Source: Desulfosporosinus cupriresistens (lineage in GTDB: Bacteria; Bacillota; Desulfitobacteriia; Desulfitobacteriales; Desulfitobacteriaceae). From it: a stretch of DNA of 37,494 nt. Position numbers and translations under genes: made by a program. This document shows positions 1 through 8,762 of the stretch, piece after piece (the first letter of the stretch is position 1; each line of letters opens with the position of its first letter). Under the pieces are notes generated by a model. The model did not search any database. It had not been told where the DNA came from and saw only the letters and a program-made list of their open reading frames with translations. The stretch is from the NCBI RefSeq assembly GCF_001707885.1, contig NZ_MASS01000044.1:1-37494 (forward strand). Reading direction: 5' to 3'.

Positions 1-299
1 CCTTTTTTTTATTTACTAAATATGAACACCTATTTTCAATTTACTAAACTTTCTCAACATTTTATTTATTGACAAAATACTTTATTAATGTTCAAAAACA
101 CGACAGACAGAATGAAGGAAGATAAACTAAGAGCATAAGCACCTTGCTTACGAGATCTCGAAATCGTGGGTTGTCGGTGGCCAATGGCTAAGAAAGGAGG
201 TAAGAATATTTAGCTTAAGATCTCATAAAGTGTAGCTTGATAACCGAATACAACACAAAGACCCTGCTTCAATATCCAAATTAGAAAGGAATGATAAAT

Positions 300-1193
300 T
301 TGGAGACAAATAATTATTCGACACCTTCAGAGATAACTTATACCACTATCCAGACAGGGATTAAAAAAGTAGGTATGAAATATTCAAATCAGTTTATATT
401 GGGAATTTTAGCAGGAGCATTTATAGCTTTTGCAGCCGAAGGATCAAATATGGCAGCCTTTAATTTATTTGCAAAGCCAGAAACTTATGGTCTCGGGAAA
501 GCTTTAGCAGGTTCAATATTTGGAACAGGTCTTATGCTAGTTATTTTAGCAGGCGGAGAATTGTTCACTGGAAATACAATGATTTTAAGCGGAGTCTTAG
601 ATGGAAAAATTAAATTAAGTGCAATGCTTAAGAATTGGTTTTTTGTTTATGGCGGTAATTTTGTTGGTTCCGTCTTTCTTGCCTATATGATGGTACATTC
701 TGGATTATTCAACAGTGGCGCCAATGTTCTGGGTGGGATGACTATCAAAATAGCCTCCTATAAAGTAGGATTATCGTTTATGTCGGCTTTCTATTTAGGA
801 ATTATGTGTAACATGTTAGTTTGTCTGGCAGTTTGGATGGCCTACGGAGCAAAGGACATGGTAGGTAAAATATTTGCAATTTTCTTTCCGATTTGGCTAT
901 TTATTACCTCCGGATTTGAGCATAGTGTAGCAAATATGTATTATATCCCTGCTGGAATATTGGCAAAAGCAAACCCAAGTTGGGTAGCTCAATCCCATGT
1001 TGCTCCAGAAGTACTTGCGGAATTAAACTGGGGAACCTTTATTACTAATAACTTAATTCCAGTAACCCTTGGAAACATTGTTGGGGGATCACTTTTTGTA
1101 GCTGGTGTCTATTGGTTTGTGTATATCAAAAATGTCTCGAAGAAAGAAAGTGCCTCATCAAATAATCAGATCAGACCAAGTGCCGCTAAATAA
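300..1193 (+). CDS. Formate/nitrite transporter (FNT) family channel
   Basis: Integral membrane channel for small monovalent anions such as formate or nitrite, by family. The protein of about 297 residues has some six hydrophobic segments, the usual FNT topology, with the GNxxxxA-like segments (ELFTGNTMIL about residue 90, GIMCNMLVCLAVW about residue 165) and a short Lys/Ser-rich cytoplasmic tail. An in-frame ATG at 291 directly abuts the purine-rich AGAAAGGA (283-290), leaving no spacing, so the TTG at 300 (about 9 nt spacing) is the better start. It is a single-gene unit closed by a strong terminator. No formate or nitrite enzyme is adjacent, although a siroheme reductase lies 5 kb away, so the substrate (formate, nitrite or hydrosulfide) cannot be decided from the sequence. 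Confidence 0.9.
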   Translation: METNNYSTPSEITYTTIQTGIKKVGMKYSNQFILGILAGAFIAFAAEGSNMAAFNLFAKPETYGLGKALAGSIFGTGLMLVILAGGELFTGNTMILSGVLDGKIKLSAMLKNWFFVYGGNFVGSVFLAYMMVHSGLFNSGANVLGGMTIKIASYKVGLSFMSAFYLGIMCNMLVCLAVWMAYGAKDMVGKIFAIFFPIWLFITSGFEHSVANMYYIPAGILAKANPSWVAQSHVAPEVLAELNWGTFITNNLIPVTLGNIVGGSLFVAGVYWFVYIKNVSKKESASSNNQIRPSAAK

Positions 1194-1221
1194 ATGAAGC
1201 AATTGAATCAATCAATTCAGC

Positions 1222-1261
1222 AAAAAATCCTGTCCTTAATAAACAAGGACAGGATTTTTTA
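1222..1261 (+). terminator. Rho-independent terminator after the FNT gene
   Basis: Near-perfect inverted repeat, AAAAAATCCTGTCCTT (from 1222) against AAGGACAGGATTTTTT (to 1260), with a short A-rich loop and a terminal T run. Confidence 0.9.
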
Positions 1262-1302
1262 CTAGTCAGAAAGTATAACTTTTCGTTCCATACTTTCTGG
1301 AA

Positions 1303-1356
1303 GGTCCCTTCTCGCCATCCATGGCTACAGGGACACTCGGCCATCCATGGCCAGCG
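1303..1356. repeat. 54-bp intergenic repeat, copy A
   Basis: Matches 13232-13285 in inverted orientation over 54 nt with three mismatches (my own alignment). It contains the near-duplicated unit GCCATCCATGGC twice. A small hairpin (AGAAAGTA...TACTTTCT, about 1268-1297) lies just to its left, and an AGAAAGTATA string also lies next to copy B. This suggests a dispersed, mobile-like intergenic repeat. No coding capacity is seen. Confidence 0.75.
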
Positions 1357-1429
1357 CATCAGTGCAACTAAGGTAGCCGCCTCGCCAAGGTTTGGCGCCA
1401 GCCAAGTTTTCCTTTAAGAATATCGGGAC

Positions 1430-2389
1430 TCAATTTACAACATTAATCAGTTTTCCTTGAATAAATGATTCAATATTAACAGCCATTAGCTTAATAAGTC
1501 TCTGTCTCGACTCAAAACGCCGCCATCCTATATGCGGAGTGAGGATGACATTGTCCATGTAAAACAAGGGGTTAGTCGGTTCCGGTGGTTCTTGTTCTTG
1601 AACATCTAGCGCTGCACCAGCAATTTTCCCGTTTTGTAAGGCTTCGATTATATCAACTTCTTTTATTATCGATCCCCTTGAGGTGTTGATGATAAATGAT
1701 GAAGGTTTCATCAGATTCAGACGATCCTTATCGATAAGCTGTAATGTATCAGCGGTGAGAGGGCAGTGGAGGGTGACAAAATCACTTTGTTTGAGTAAGT
1801 CTTCTAGCGAAACAAAGCGTACGTTGGGGTTATCCAATGGTTTCGGAGTTCGACTATAGATGAGAATATTCATTCCCAGAGCCAGAGCGATTTTTATGAC
1901 CGCCTGTCCAATAGCGCCGCCTCCACCAATGACTCCTAGTGTTTTGTTCTGCAACTCGAAATGGGGAAAATCTACGTGTTTGTTAAAATCATCAAAGTTT
2001 TTCTGTTTAATCATCATCTGTCTCTGGATCAACGAAGAGCTGAAATTTAAGATGTAGGTAATCACTAGATGAGCAACGGCTTCAGTGCTGTAGCTAGGTA
2101 CGTTGCAGACGGTAATATTCTTTTCTCTTGCGGCAACAATGTCGATATTGTTATAACCTGTTCCAGCTTCGCAGATCAGTTTAACGGAGGGAGGAAATTG
2201 GGAGATCAAATCCCTACCTAGAGGTAATTCTTTCGTGATGATAATACTTTGATCTTTAACTCGTTCTAAAATTTCTTTATCGCTACTTTCCTCGTAGTTT
2301 GTCAAAGTAGTGAGTTTGGTTATCGATGAAAAATCGAGTCTGTTGTCAAAGTTAAGTTTTGCAGAATTAAGAAATACGGTGTTTTCCAT
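1430..2389 (-). CDS. D-isomer-specific 2-hydroxyacid dehydrogenase
   Basis: NAD(P)-dependent oxidoreductase interconverting 2-oxoacids and D-2-hydroxyacids. The 319-residue length is typical. The Rossmann glycine motif GGGGAIG is at about 155-161. The catalytic triad of the family is visible as R238 (TSRGS), E267 (in the EQEPPEP stretch) and H286 (TPHIGW). The ATG at 2389 is preceded on the minus strand by a strong AGGGGGG site. It could be a glycerate, hydroxypyruvate or phosphoglycerate-type enzyme. Lack of a C-terminal ACT domain argues against the long SerA form. The true substrate is not determinable here. Confidence 0.9.
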   Translation of the reverse strand: MENTVFLNSAKLNFDNRLDFSSITKLTTLTNYEESSDKEILERVKDQSIIITKELPLGRDLISQFPPSVKLICEAGTGYNNIDIVAAREKNITVCNVPSYSTEAVAHLVITYILNFSSSLIQRQMMIKQKNFDDFNKHVDFPHFELQNKTLGVIGGGGAIGQAVIKIALALGMNILIYSRTPKPLDNPNVRFVSLEDLLKQSDFVTLHCPLTADTLQLIDKDRLNLMKPSSFIINTSRGSIIKEVDIIEALQNGKIAGAALDVQEQEPPEPTNPLFYMDNVILTPHIGWRRFESRQRLIKLMAVNIESFIQGKLINVVN

Positions 2390-2551
2390 AGGTACCCCCT
2401 AAAGTTTAAAATTTTCTATAAACACTAAATATTATAGTTCTATCCTAGCTGATGGTCAACTCATAAGACCAGTTTGTAAACTAGTTGCTTACTTCGCGTA
2501 GTTCTTTATTGCATACTTTGATCACGGTTAATGAATGGTTATAAAAAAGAA

Positions 2552-2752
2552 TTAGTTATCAATCTTGTCTTCAACTTTGCAAGTGGAGATACCTAAAAGC
2601 GAACTAATTGGGCAATAACGAATTGCACCGGTGATAAGTGGGAGTAATCCAATTATGCCCCACCAACTCTTATAGTACAGACCTAATAGCAGAATAATTA
2701 CTCCAGCTGCAATCCTAATAATTCGCTCAGTTCCCCCAACGTTACATTTCAT
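2552..2752 (-). CDS. Small YgaP-like membrane protein (DUF2892)
   Basis: 66-residue protein with two hydrophobic segments and the typical DUF2892/YgaP-like pattern: an N-terminal MKCNVGGTERIIR, a WWGIIGLLPLITG core and two cysteines (RYCPISSLLGISTC). The family often occurs alone or fused to rhodanese domains; its function is unknown. The ATG at 2752 has an AAAGGGGG ribosome site about 8 nt upstream. A longer in-frame extension to 2881 would overlap the 3' end of the aspartate decarboxylase gene and lacks a ribosome site, so it is rejected. It lies 35 nt downstream of the decarboxylase and may be co-transcribed with it. Confidence 0.85.
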   Translation of the reverse strand: MKCNVGGTERIIRIAAGVIILLLGLYYKSWWGIIGLLPLITGAIRYCPISSLLGISTCKVEDKIDN

Positions 2753-2786
2753 TGAAATACCCCCTTTAATAGTTTGCCATTCAAAC

Positions 2787-4460
2787 CTACTCCTGTGATG
2801 CCTTTGATGCTCTCCAAGAGGCGGCGTACTGTTCAAACGTTCTTTGAACAGTTTCCCCGATTTTTTTATAAGCTTCGTCATTCAAGTTTGCCAGAGATGT
2901 GCGAATTGACCACTTTGGACCTTCGAACCCGCCGCCATTTAGAAGTACGATTGAAGATTCTTCAGCTAAACGAAATAAGATGTCTATGGGTTCATAGTTG
3001 GCTTGTAAGTACTGAACGAATTCGTCGCCGTACTTCATCTTTGCCCAAATTAATAAATCAATTTGACTGTAGTAAGCAGCGTCATAAGCATCCTTACGGA
3101 GCTCGAGCCCGAAACCTTCGTACAATAATTTTTGTCGTTGGTGACAAATTCCTTGTGTCAACTTCTTATAAAGGTTCTCTTTGTCAAGTAGGCCGAAAAG
3201 TGCAAAAAGCGCCATTTGTACCTGCTGAGGCGTTGATAAACCCGCCGTATGATTAAGAGCGACTTGACGACTGTCGGCCACCATCCGATCAATAAAACGA
3301 ATTTGGTTGGGACGCAAAGTTATTGTTCCATAGCGTTCTGCCAAAGCTTCCCTTTTTTCGCGCGGCAGTTCTCTCAATAATTGATCAAATACATTGTCTT
3401 GGTGCACAGCAATAACTCCTAAACGCCAACCCGTAGCCCCAAAATACTTCGAGAAGGAGTAAACCCCGAGTGTATTAAATGGCAACTCAGCCATGAGCGA
3501 ACGAAAGTTATCCACAAATGTGCCATACACATCATCAGTGATGACCATTATCTCCGGATTATGGTTCTTGACAACTTCTATTAAACGTTGCTTCGACGAG
3601 TCTTTTATGGCTACAGAGGGTGGGTTGCTTGGGTTAACAACGAAAAGAGCTTTAATGCTGGGATCTGCTAATTTATCAATTTCTGAGTTTGGATATTGCC
3701 AAGTGCGGCTACCTGCCTCATCCATTTCTAAAGCATAAATCTCAATTACCTCAAATTGATAACGAGATAACTGAGGAATCTCAAGATAAGGGGTAAAGGT
3801 TGGTACCATAAGTGCAATCGTATCCCCCTTGGAAAGCAAATTATTAGCTATCAGGGAGTCAAAAATGTAACACATAGCTGCAGTGCCGCCCTCAACAGCG
3901 AATAAGTCGTATTTGCCAGGGGGAGAAACCTTATTACACATTTCCTGAATGAGATACTCGTGGACAACCTGTTCTAAGTGTACGAGCATTCGATCCGGTA
4001 CAGGGTAGTTATCTCCGACAATCCCATCGACAAGTTCATACACCCAAGCATCTGGGTTGAAACCTAGATTGAACGTCCCATAATCAAGGATAGCGCTGAG
4101 AAAGCCGACTCCGGGTGCGTCGTGATGTTTTTCAGTGTAAGCCTTTAGCCGAGCCGAGATACCTTCTTTTTCAGGCATACCAGCCAGGTCGTTATCTTTC
4201 CATATTTTGCGCGATTCCTCCATGGCAAAGTGGCCCAAAGTAAAGAACGCCTCGCGTGGTGTTGCTGCAATCCAGTTGGGGTTGCCTCTTCCGGCATTGA
4301 GCATTGACCAAATGCTGTGATCGCCTCGATCATGGGCTAGACTAATTAATTTGTCCTTAAGTTCAAAAGGACTAAGTTGTTCGTAGGTTCGTTCAATTTC
4401 TCTACGAAGCGTATTGTCTTTATTAATGGTAATCATGCCTCCTTGAATTTGGTGAGCCAC
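2787..4460 (-). CDS. aspD: Aspartate 4-decarboxylase (PLP, aminotransferase class I fold)
   Basis: Converts L-aspartate to L-alanine and CO2, with side aspartate aminotransferase activity in the family. The length of 549-557 residues matches the long AspD type (about 530-550) rather than ordinary aminotransferases (about 400). Visible fold-I features are the GGTAAM cofactor loop (about 191), NPSNPPS (about 276), TDDVYGTF (about 308) and the PLP lysine K338 in SFSKYFGATGWRLG with the phosphate-binding arginine. Start: GTG at 4460 gives 557 residues but has no good ribosome site. ATG at 4436 follows AGGAGGC with very tight spacing and gives 549 residues. By analogy with known AspD systems it could support decarboxylative proton or electrochemical gradient formation with an aspartate:alanine exchanger, but no exchanger is in this window. 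Confidence 0.85.
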   Translation of the reverse strand: MAHQIQGGMITINKDNTLRREIERTYEQLSPFELKDKLISLAHDRGDHSIWSMLNAGRGNPNWIAATPREAFFTLGHFAMEESRKIWKDNDLAGMPEKEGISARLKAYTEKHHDAPGVGFLSAILDYGTFNLGFNPDAWVYELVDGIVGDNYPVPDRMLVHLEQVVHEYLIQEMCNKVSPPGKYDLFAVEGGTAAMCYIFDSLIANNLLSKGDTIALMVPTFTPYLEIPQLSRYQFEVIEIYALEMDEAGSRTWQYPNSEIDKLADPSIKALFVVNPSNPPSVAIKDSSKQRLIEVVKNHNPEIMVITDDVYGTFVDNFRSLMAELPFNTLGVYSFSKYFGATGWRLGVIAVHQDNVFDQLLRELPREKREALAERYGTITLRPNQIRFIDRMVADSRQVALNHTAGLSTPQQVQMALFALFGLLDKENLYKKLTQGICHQRQKLLYEGFGLELRKDAYDAAYYSQIDLLIWAKMKYGDEFVQYLQANYEPIDILFRLAEESSIVLLNGGGFEGPKWSIRTSLANLNDEAYKKIGETVQRTFEQYAASWRASKASQE

Positions 4461-4824
4461 TTCGTTCTGAAACCAATATATGTTGGGCCGACCTAGTTAG
4501 GTATAATGAAAGCGCTTAAGGGTACTCTGCTCTGTACATGATACATTTATACACCCGTAATTAAGTCAGTTAGTCAGCATGGGTATGGCGAATCAGGATT
4601 TTTCACAAGCTAGGAATAAGGTCTGACAAAATATCGATGCAGCCTGTTTCTACGTAAATTGAAACTTCTTTCACGAGGATAGGAGGAATTTATGGGACTT
4701 TGCCGAAAGTAAAAGAGTTAAAGGAAAATAAAGAGGGATGTTTATTAGTAAAGGCTAGCTTGATTGATTAGGTAAAAGAAGTATAAAATGAAACTAACAG
4801 AGCATGAAAGGTGTGAACTAGGAG
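4461..4824. other. 364-bp intergenic region with only tiny reading frames
   Basis: It separates the divergent aspD and GNAT genes. A strong AGGAGG (about 4681) precedes ATG at 4692, which opens only a six-codon frame (MGLCRK). The +1 frame continues as a charged peptide beginning VKELKENKEG and runs to TAG at about 4769. This could be the relic of a short gene with a frameshift, or a chance frame. A partial CcpA-type palindrome, TGAAAGCGCTTAAG, lies at 4507-4520. Nothing else is supportable. Confidence 0.4.
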
Positions 4825-5454
4825 ATGCCACTTAAGCCAATGCGTATCTATTCAGAACAGTGGAGTCCATCGGAGGAACAGATTAATAGTTTATTTCCAA
4901 TTGATGACATCATATCTGAAGTTGGAAAGGATCCTGGGATAAAGGTCTTTACCGATGATGAAATAAGATTAAAGTTTCCCGCTCAATATAATATCTCTGT
5001 GCAAGCTCGAGCATATAATCAGTCTTTAGTTGAGCTTTTACATGAGTATTATGAAGATTATAGATACAAACCGGAGCTTGCAGAGTTATTAGGAGTACAA
5101 TTACCGCAAATCATGTGGGTTGATACGTTAGGTCTTGAAGAAAACTTAATTAGTCTCCATATAACTAAGCTTAACAAGCAAGAGGTTTTTATTAATGATA
5201 TTATTTTAGTAAAAAATATTGAATTCGACTCATTAAGCGATGGCATCCTTGATGAGGTACTTAATAATTTGCGGAGGTTTGCTAAAGATCAGGGAGCTAA
5301 ATACTTGTCGGGTTATGCAGCAAATAAAAGCACTTTAGAGCTATTTAAGGCTAAAGGGTTCAAAGAAGACAAGCGCGAGGGAATGGGTAATGATTATCTC
5401 TGGGGAATCGCAGTGGTGATGGGCGAACAGCTGCCTTTCTATGCTGAGTTGTAA
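4825..5454 (+). CDS. GNAT-like hypothetical protein
   Basis: 209-residue soluble protein. The C-terminal part (about 140-185), with LRRFAKDQGAKYLSGYAANK followed by TLELFKAKGFKED, resembles the end of a GNAT N-acetyltransferase fold: helix, strand, then the familiar 'lyekcGF' turn. The N-terminal half is not recognised. The ATG at 4825 overlaps a close AGGAG, so the ATG at 4840 is an alternative start. The stop lies 5 nt before the putative start of the downstream selenoprotein, suggesting translational coupling. The substrate is unknown. Confidence 0.6.
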   Translation: MPLKPMRIYSEQWSPSEEQINSLFPIDDIISEVGKDPGIKVFTDDEIRLKFPAQYNISVQARAYNQSLVELLHEYYEDYRYKPELAELLGVQLPQIMWVDTLGLEENLISLHITKLNKQEVFINDIILVKNIEFDSLSDGILDEVLNNLRRFAKDQGAKYLSGYAANKSTLELFKAKGFKEDKREGMGNDYLWGIAVVMGEQLPFYAEL

Positions 5455-5459
5455 TTCTC

Positions 5460-6059
5460 ATGGCAAATAAAATGACGATCTACTCAGATTTCTTATGACC
5501 CTTCTGTATGATTGGGAAAGTCCCACTTGACCAGTTGGCCAAGGATAAAAATTTAATTTTAGAATGGAAAGCCTTTGAACTTAGACCAGAAGGTTTGGAA
5601 ATCCCTCCAAAACCAGCTGAGTATCTGGCCCGAGCCAAAGCGGGTATCGAAAATTTGAGCCGAAAATATGGACTCCACATGACCTTTAATGAGAAGAGTA
5701 AACACTCTAGGTTAGCTTTAGAAGGCGCTAAATTCGCTGAGGAAAACGGACTCGGAAACGAATATCATGACGCAGTTTTTGCAGCGCAATTTCAAGAACA
5801 AAAAAACATCAATGACTTAAATATTTTGACTGATTTAGCTCTCCGGATAGGGCTAGATCAGGAGAAATTCTTGGAGGCTCTCATTTCTCGAAAGTATAAA
5901 CAAGCTGTATCTCAGGATGAAGAAGAAGCTGACCTGATGGGCATTCAAATGGTTCCCTGTTTTATAGTAGAAGGTCGCAAGGCTTTTGGCGCTCAAAGCT
6001 ATGAAGCACTGGAGAAACTTCTCCAAGGGCAGGAACTTCACAAGCTAACTCTGGGATAA
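5460..6059 (+). CDS. FrnE/DsbA-family thiol oxidoreductase, selenocysteine at codon 13 (UGA 5496-5498)
   Basis: Conventional ORF calling starts this gene at 5508, cutting off its active site. Reading in-frame from ATG 5460 (or ATG 5472), the protein begins MANKMTIYSDFL, then TGA, then PFCMIGKVPLDQL. This matches the FrnE-type thioredoxin-fold signature WSDFVCPFCYIGKR, with UGA exactly at the first catalytic Cys, giving U-P-F-C. The rest fits FrnE: a helical insertion, then the cis-proline loop MVPCFIV and the family motif FGAQSYEAL near the C terminus, about 199 residues in total. A hairpin TGGGA-AAG-TCCCA (5513-5525) begins 14 nt after the UGA, and a second imperfect one (5526-5543) follows, so a SECIS is plausible. 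It follows the GNAT gene by 5 nt. Alternative: a nonsense mutation in an otherwise intact gene, less likely given the exact position and a second UGA gene in this window. Confidence 0.8.
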
Positions 6060-6167
6060 TACATCACTCGATTTGACTATAATGAATATTCTGATTTTTA
6101 AGACTACCATCATTTAACATTTTGTTATATTATTGAATCAGGTGTAAGAGTAGAGGAGGTATTTAGA

Positions 6168-6893
6168 ATGGAATTGACCGATGCACAGAAGAAATATTTA
6201 AAAGGGCAGGGCTATATCGCCTATAAAGATGGCGTGCATTTTTCTTGTCGGGTTGTAATTCCGGCAGGTAGAATGAATGCCCAACAAGCGCGCAAGATCA
6301 CGGATGTCTGTGAGAAATATGGAAAAGGTTCTTTTAGTCTAACTCAGAGACTGAATGTTGAAATTCCTTGGATCCAGTATCAGGACTTGGATAATGTCAA
6401 ACGAGAGCTTATGGAAGTGGGCTTATCTATCGGCGGTACAGGGATGAGACCAAGACCTGCACTTGTCTGTAAGGGGAGCGTCTGTCAGATGAGCTTCTTT
6501 GATACAGAAGAGGTTGCTAAAATGATTGATGAGCGATTTTATAAAGGACAATACGATCAAGTACTGCCTAATAAGCTGAGAATTATCGTTAGTGGGTGTG
6601 GCAATGGTTGTTCAAAGCCTCGCCTCGGGTGTATAGGTTTACAAGGCAGAAAATCAGACCAAGTCGCAATCTCTCTAGGAGGAAAATTTGGCAAAGAGCA
6701 ATCGATTGGAAGAGAATTGCCTGGCTTGTATTCAATAAATGAGGCCTTGGATATTTGCGAAAAAACAATAGCTTATTATCGAGAAAACGGTATACAGGGT
6801 GAACGACTCGCCAAAACTATTGAAAGAATCGGTTTTGGAACAGTAGGGAGCGCCATCACTGGTCTAGCTCTTTCAGAATTTAACAATCTTTAA
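6168..6893 (+). CDS. Small siroheme/4Fe-4S nitrite or sulfite reductase
   Basis: 241-residue, single-repeat member of the nitrite/sulfite reductase family, about half the length of assimilatory enzymes. It shows the N-terminal ferrite-like half (residues 20-75), the TGMRPRP siroheme-contact motif (91-97) and four ligand cysteines, C101-x4-C106 and C144-x3-C148 (SGCGNGCSKPRLGC), which bind the 4Fe-4S cluster bridged to siroheme. The strong AGAGGAGGT before ATG 6168 fixes the start. It is a monocistronic unit with a terminator. By family it reduces sulfite or nitrite with six electrons, possibly a low-spin assimilatory-type sulfite reductase of anaerobes. The electron donor is not encoded nearby. 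Confidence 0.85.
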   Translation: MELTDAQKKYLKGQGYIAYKDGVHFSCRVVIPAGRMNAQQARKITDVCEKYGKGSFSLTQRLNVEIPWIQYQDLDNVKRELMEVGLSIGGTGMRPRPALVCKGSVCQMSFFDTEEVAKMIDERFYKGQYDQVLPNKLRIIVSGCGNGCSKPRLGCIGLQGRKSDQVAISLGGKFGKEQSIGRELPGLYSINEALDICEKTIAYYRENGIQGERLAKTIERIGFGTVGSAITGLALSEFNNL

Positions 6894-6956
6894 AAACAAA
6901 GAGTTGATAACTCTTCGCTGTTGGTTCTCTGTACATATCAGATAAAGCTATCAATA

Positions 6957-7010
6957 AAAACTAGGGGTTGAAACTCTTGTCGCGCAAGGGTTTTCGCACC
7001 TAGTTTTGTT
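6957..7010 (+). terminator. Extended hairpin terminator after the siroheme reductase
   Basis: Two stacked stems: outer AAAACTAGG/CCTAGTTTT, inner AAACTCTTG/CAAGGGTTT, followed by a T-rich tail. Confidence 0.75.
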
Positions 7011-7084
7011 CTATCGAACGGTAGTGTCAAAAATGTGATCAAGAAAAATATAAGTTTGGATATATTAAACAAGGGAGTAGGATA

Positions 7085-7786
7085 TTGAATTTAGGTAAAG
7101 AAGCAAAAAATACAACTAGTTTAATTCTAGGTAAACAGCAATCCGAACTACGGGTCCTTGTGATGACCGCAGTGGCGGCTGAGCGGGACGCAGTCTTGCG
7201 TGGGCTAAACCACGATCCAAGATTTGACGTTTTGGTGGCAGGTGTTGGTTCAGTCGTTGCAGCAGTTAACACGGTCAGGGCAATAGCTACTAACGAATAC
7301 AGTTTGGTAATAAGTGCTGGTATTGGTGGAGGTTTTCCTGGCAGAGCTGAGGTAGGTTCGCTCGTAGTGGCGAGCCAGATTGTCGTTGCTGACTTGGGAG
7401 CGGAGACCGCAGAAGGGTTTGCTAGTGTGGATGAATTAGGTTTTGGCTGCAGTCATGTCCAGATTGAGGCTAGCCTATTGGACCGCGTTACTGGGGCACT
7501 GCTAGCAGCTAAGTTGCCCGTTATCACTGGACCAGTGCTCACGGTCTCAACGGTTACAGGCACGGTTGCGAGTGCAGATGAGCTGGCTGCAAGAGTACCG
7601 GGAGCCACTGCTGAGGCTATGGAGGGTTATGGTGTTGGATTTGCGGCGTTTGACCGCAGTTTAGCAGTTCTGGAGATTCGAGCAATCTCGAACATGGTTG
7701 GTCCTCGTGAGCGGTCTACATGGCGAATCAAGGAGGCTTTAGACATTTTAGAAGCAGCTAGCTCAGTATTGACGGAGGTTTTGTGA
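7085..7786 (+). CDS. mqnB: Futalosine hydrolase
   Basis: Cleaves futalosine to dehypoxanthine futalosine plus hypoxanthine in the futalosine route to menaquinone. The 233-residue protein belongs to the nucleoside phosphorylase/hydrolase fold: VAGVGSVVAAVNTVRA (about 50), the nucleoside-binding SAGIGGGFPG (about 78) and the substrate-binding EAMEGYGVGFAA near residue 178, typical of MqnB. The TTG start at 7085 follows a GGGAG site. Its stop overlaps the ATG of mqnD (TGATG), so the two are translationally coupled. The rest of the pathway (mqnA, mqnC, mqnE) is not in this window. Confidence 0.92.
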   Translation: MNLGKEAKNTTSLILGKQQSELRVLVMTAVAAERDAVLRGLNHDPRFDVLVAGVGSVVAAVNTVRAIATNEYSLVISAGIGGGFPGRAEVGSLVVASQIVVADLGAETAEGFASVDELGFGCSHVQIEASLLDRVTGALLAAKLPVITGPVLTVSTVTGTVASADELAARVPGATAEAMEGYGVGFAAFDRSLAVLEIRAISNMVGPRERSTWRIKEALDILEAASSVLTEVL

Positions 7787-8628
7787 TGAATATTACCATT
7801 TCTCCCTGTCCCAATGACACGTTTGTTTTTCATGCCTGGGTACACGGATTAATACCAGGCGCCCCAAAGATTGAAGTAACCTATGCTGATATTGATATCA
7901 CGAATAGTTTGGCAGCTGGATCCAATGGGCCGGATGTCGTTAAGATTTCGTATGCAGCTCTACCTTGGGTATTGTCGGAGTACGCCCTGTTGCCATGTGG
8001 CGGTGCGTTGGGTAAAGGCTGCGGACCATTGGTGCTAACCTCTAATAGAGAAACTGGTAACAATGATCCGGCAAGGCTATCAAGCAGACGGGTGGCGGTT
8101 CCGAGTGAACGATCAACCGCCTATTTGCTTTTTCGGTTATGGGCAGCTCAGCATGTGCCGGGGGGAGTGGGTGAGATTGTTGTCTTACCATTCCATGAGA
8201 TTATGCCTGCAGTGCGTGACGGCTTAGTTGATGCTGGGCTTGTGATCCACGAGGCCCGTTTTACCTATCCCTCGTATGGGCTAACCCTCTTGGCTGATCT
8301 AGGTAGTTGGTGGGAGCAAGATACTAACCTACCAATCCCGCTAGGTGCGATTATGGCTCGTAGGTCACTGGATCTTTCGGCAATCACTGGCTGGATTCAG
8401 GCGTCAGTCAAATACGCTTGGGGACACCCAGAGGAGTCAAAGGAGTATATTCTGCGCCATAGCCAAGAGTTGTCCCCTGAAGTAACCAAAGCCCACATTA
8501 AGCTTTACGTTAACGAGTTTACTGAGAATATCGGTGAGATGGGTTATAAGGCGGTTACCTCCTTGCTAAGTAGAGCTGCGCAAGAAGGTCTGGTACCAAA
8601 GGTGGATTTAGCGGCCCTATATTTATAA
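7786..8628 (+). CDS. mqnD: 1,4-dihydroxy-6-naphthoate synthase
   Basis: Converts cyclic dehypoxanthinyl futalosine to 1,4-dihydroxy-6-naphthoate. The 280 residues show the periplasmic-binding-protein-like fold of MqnA/MqnD, with the diagnostic N terminus ITISPCPNDTFVFHAW, the DIDITNSLA strand and the VDAGLVIHEARFTY segment that lines the active site. The ATG at 7786 has GGAGGT (7774-7779) at good spacing and overlaps the mqnB stop by one base. A GTG three nt earlier is a weaker alternative. Clear two-gene operon with mqnB. Confidence 0.94.
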   Translation: MNITISPCPNDTFVFHAWVHGLIPGAPKIEVTYADIDITNSLAAGSNGPDVVKISYAALPWVLSEYALLPCGGALGKGCGPLVLTSNRETGNNDPARLSSRRVAVPSERSTAYLLFRLWAAQHVPGGVGEIVVLPFHEIMPAVRDGLVDAGLVIHEARFTYPSYGLTLLADLGSWWEQDTNLPIPLGAIMARRSLDLSAITGWIQASVKYAWGHPEESKEYILRHSQELSPEVTKAHIKLYVNEFTENIGEMGYKAVTSLLSRAAQEGLVPKVDLAALYL

Positions 8629-8702
8629 GTGAGACATAATTATAGCTAACTACTAGATATTTTGATCGATGGGCATATTTAACAATTATAATTTAGAGAA
8701 AT

Positions 8703-8734
8703 AAGGCTGGAAGCTAATGCTCCAGTCTTGTTTC
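8703..8734 (+). terminator. Terminator after mqnBD
   Basis: Stem AAGGCTGGA (8703-8711) / TCCAGTCTT (8721-8729), followed by GTTT. Confidence 0.7.
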
Positions 8735-8762
8735 TAAGTAAAAATACGATAGGGGGAAAAAG

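Noticed and set aside
2774..3256. 160-residue plus-strand ORF
   Set aside because: It lies wholly antisense to the recognisable aspartate decarboxylase and has no protein-like pattern or ribosome site.
4507..4520. CcpA (CRE)-like palindrome TGAAAGCGCTTAAG
   Set aside because: It fits 12 of 14 consensus positions by my count, but no clear promoter accompanies it; chance match not excluded.
4692..4787. Short frameshifted gene with UAG, possibly pyrrolysine
   Set aside because: Too short, no recognisable family, and needs both a frameshift and stop readthrough.
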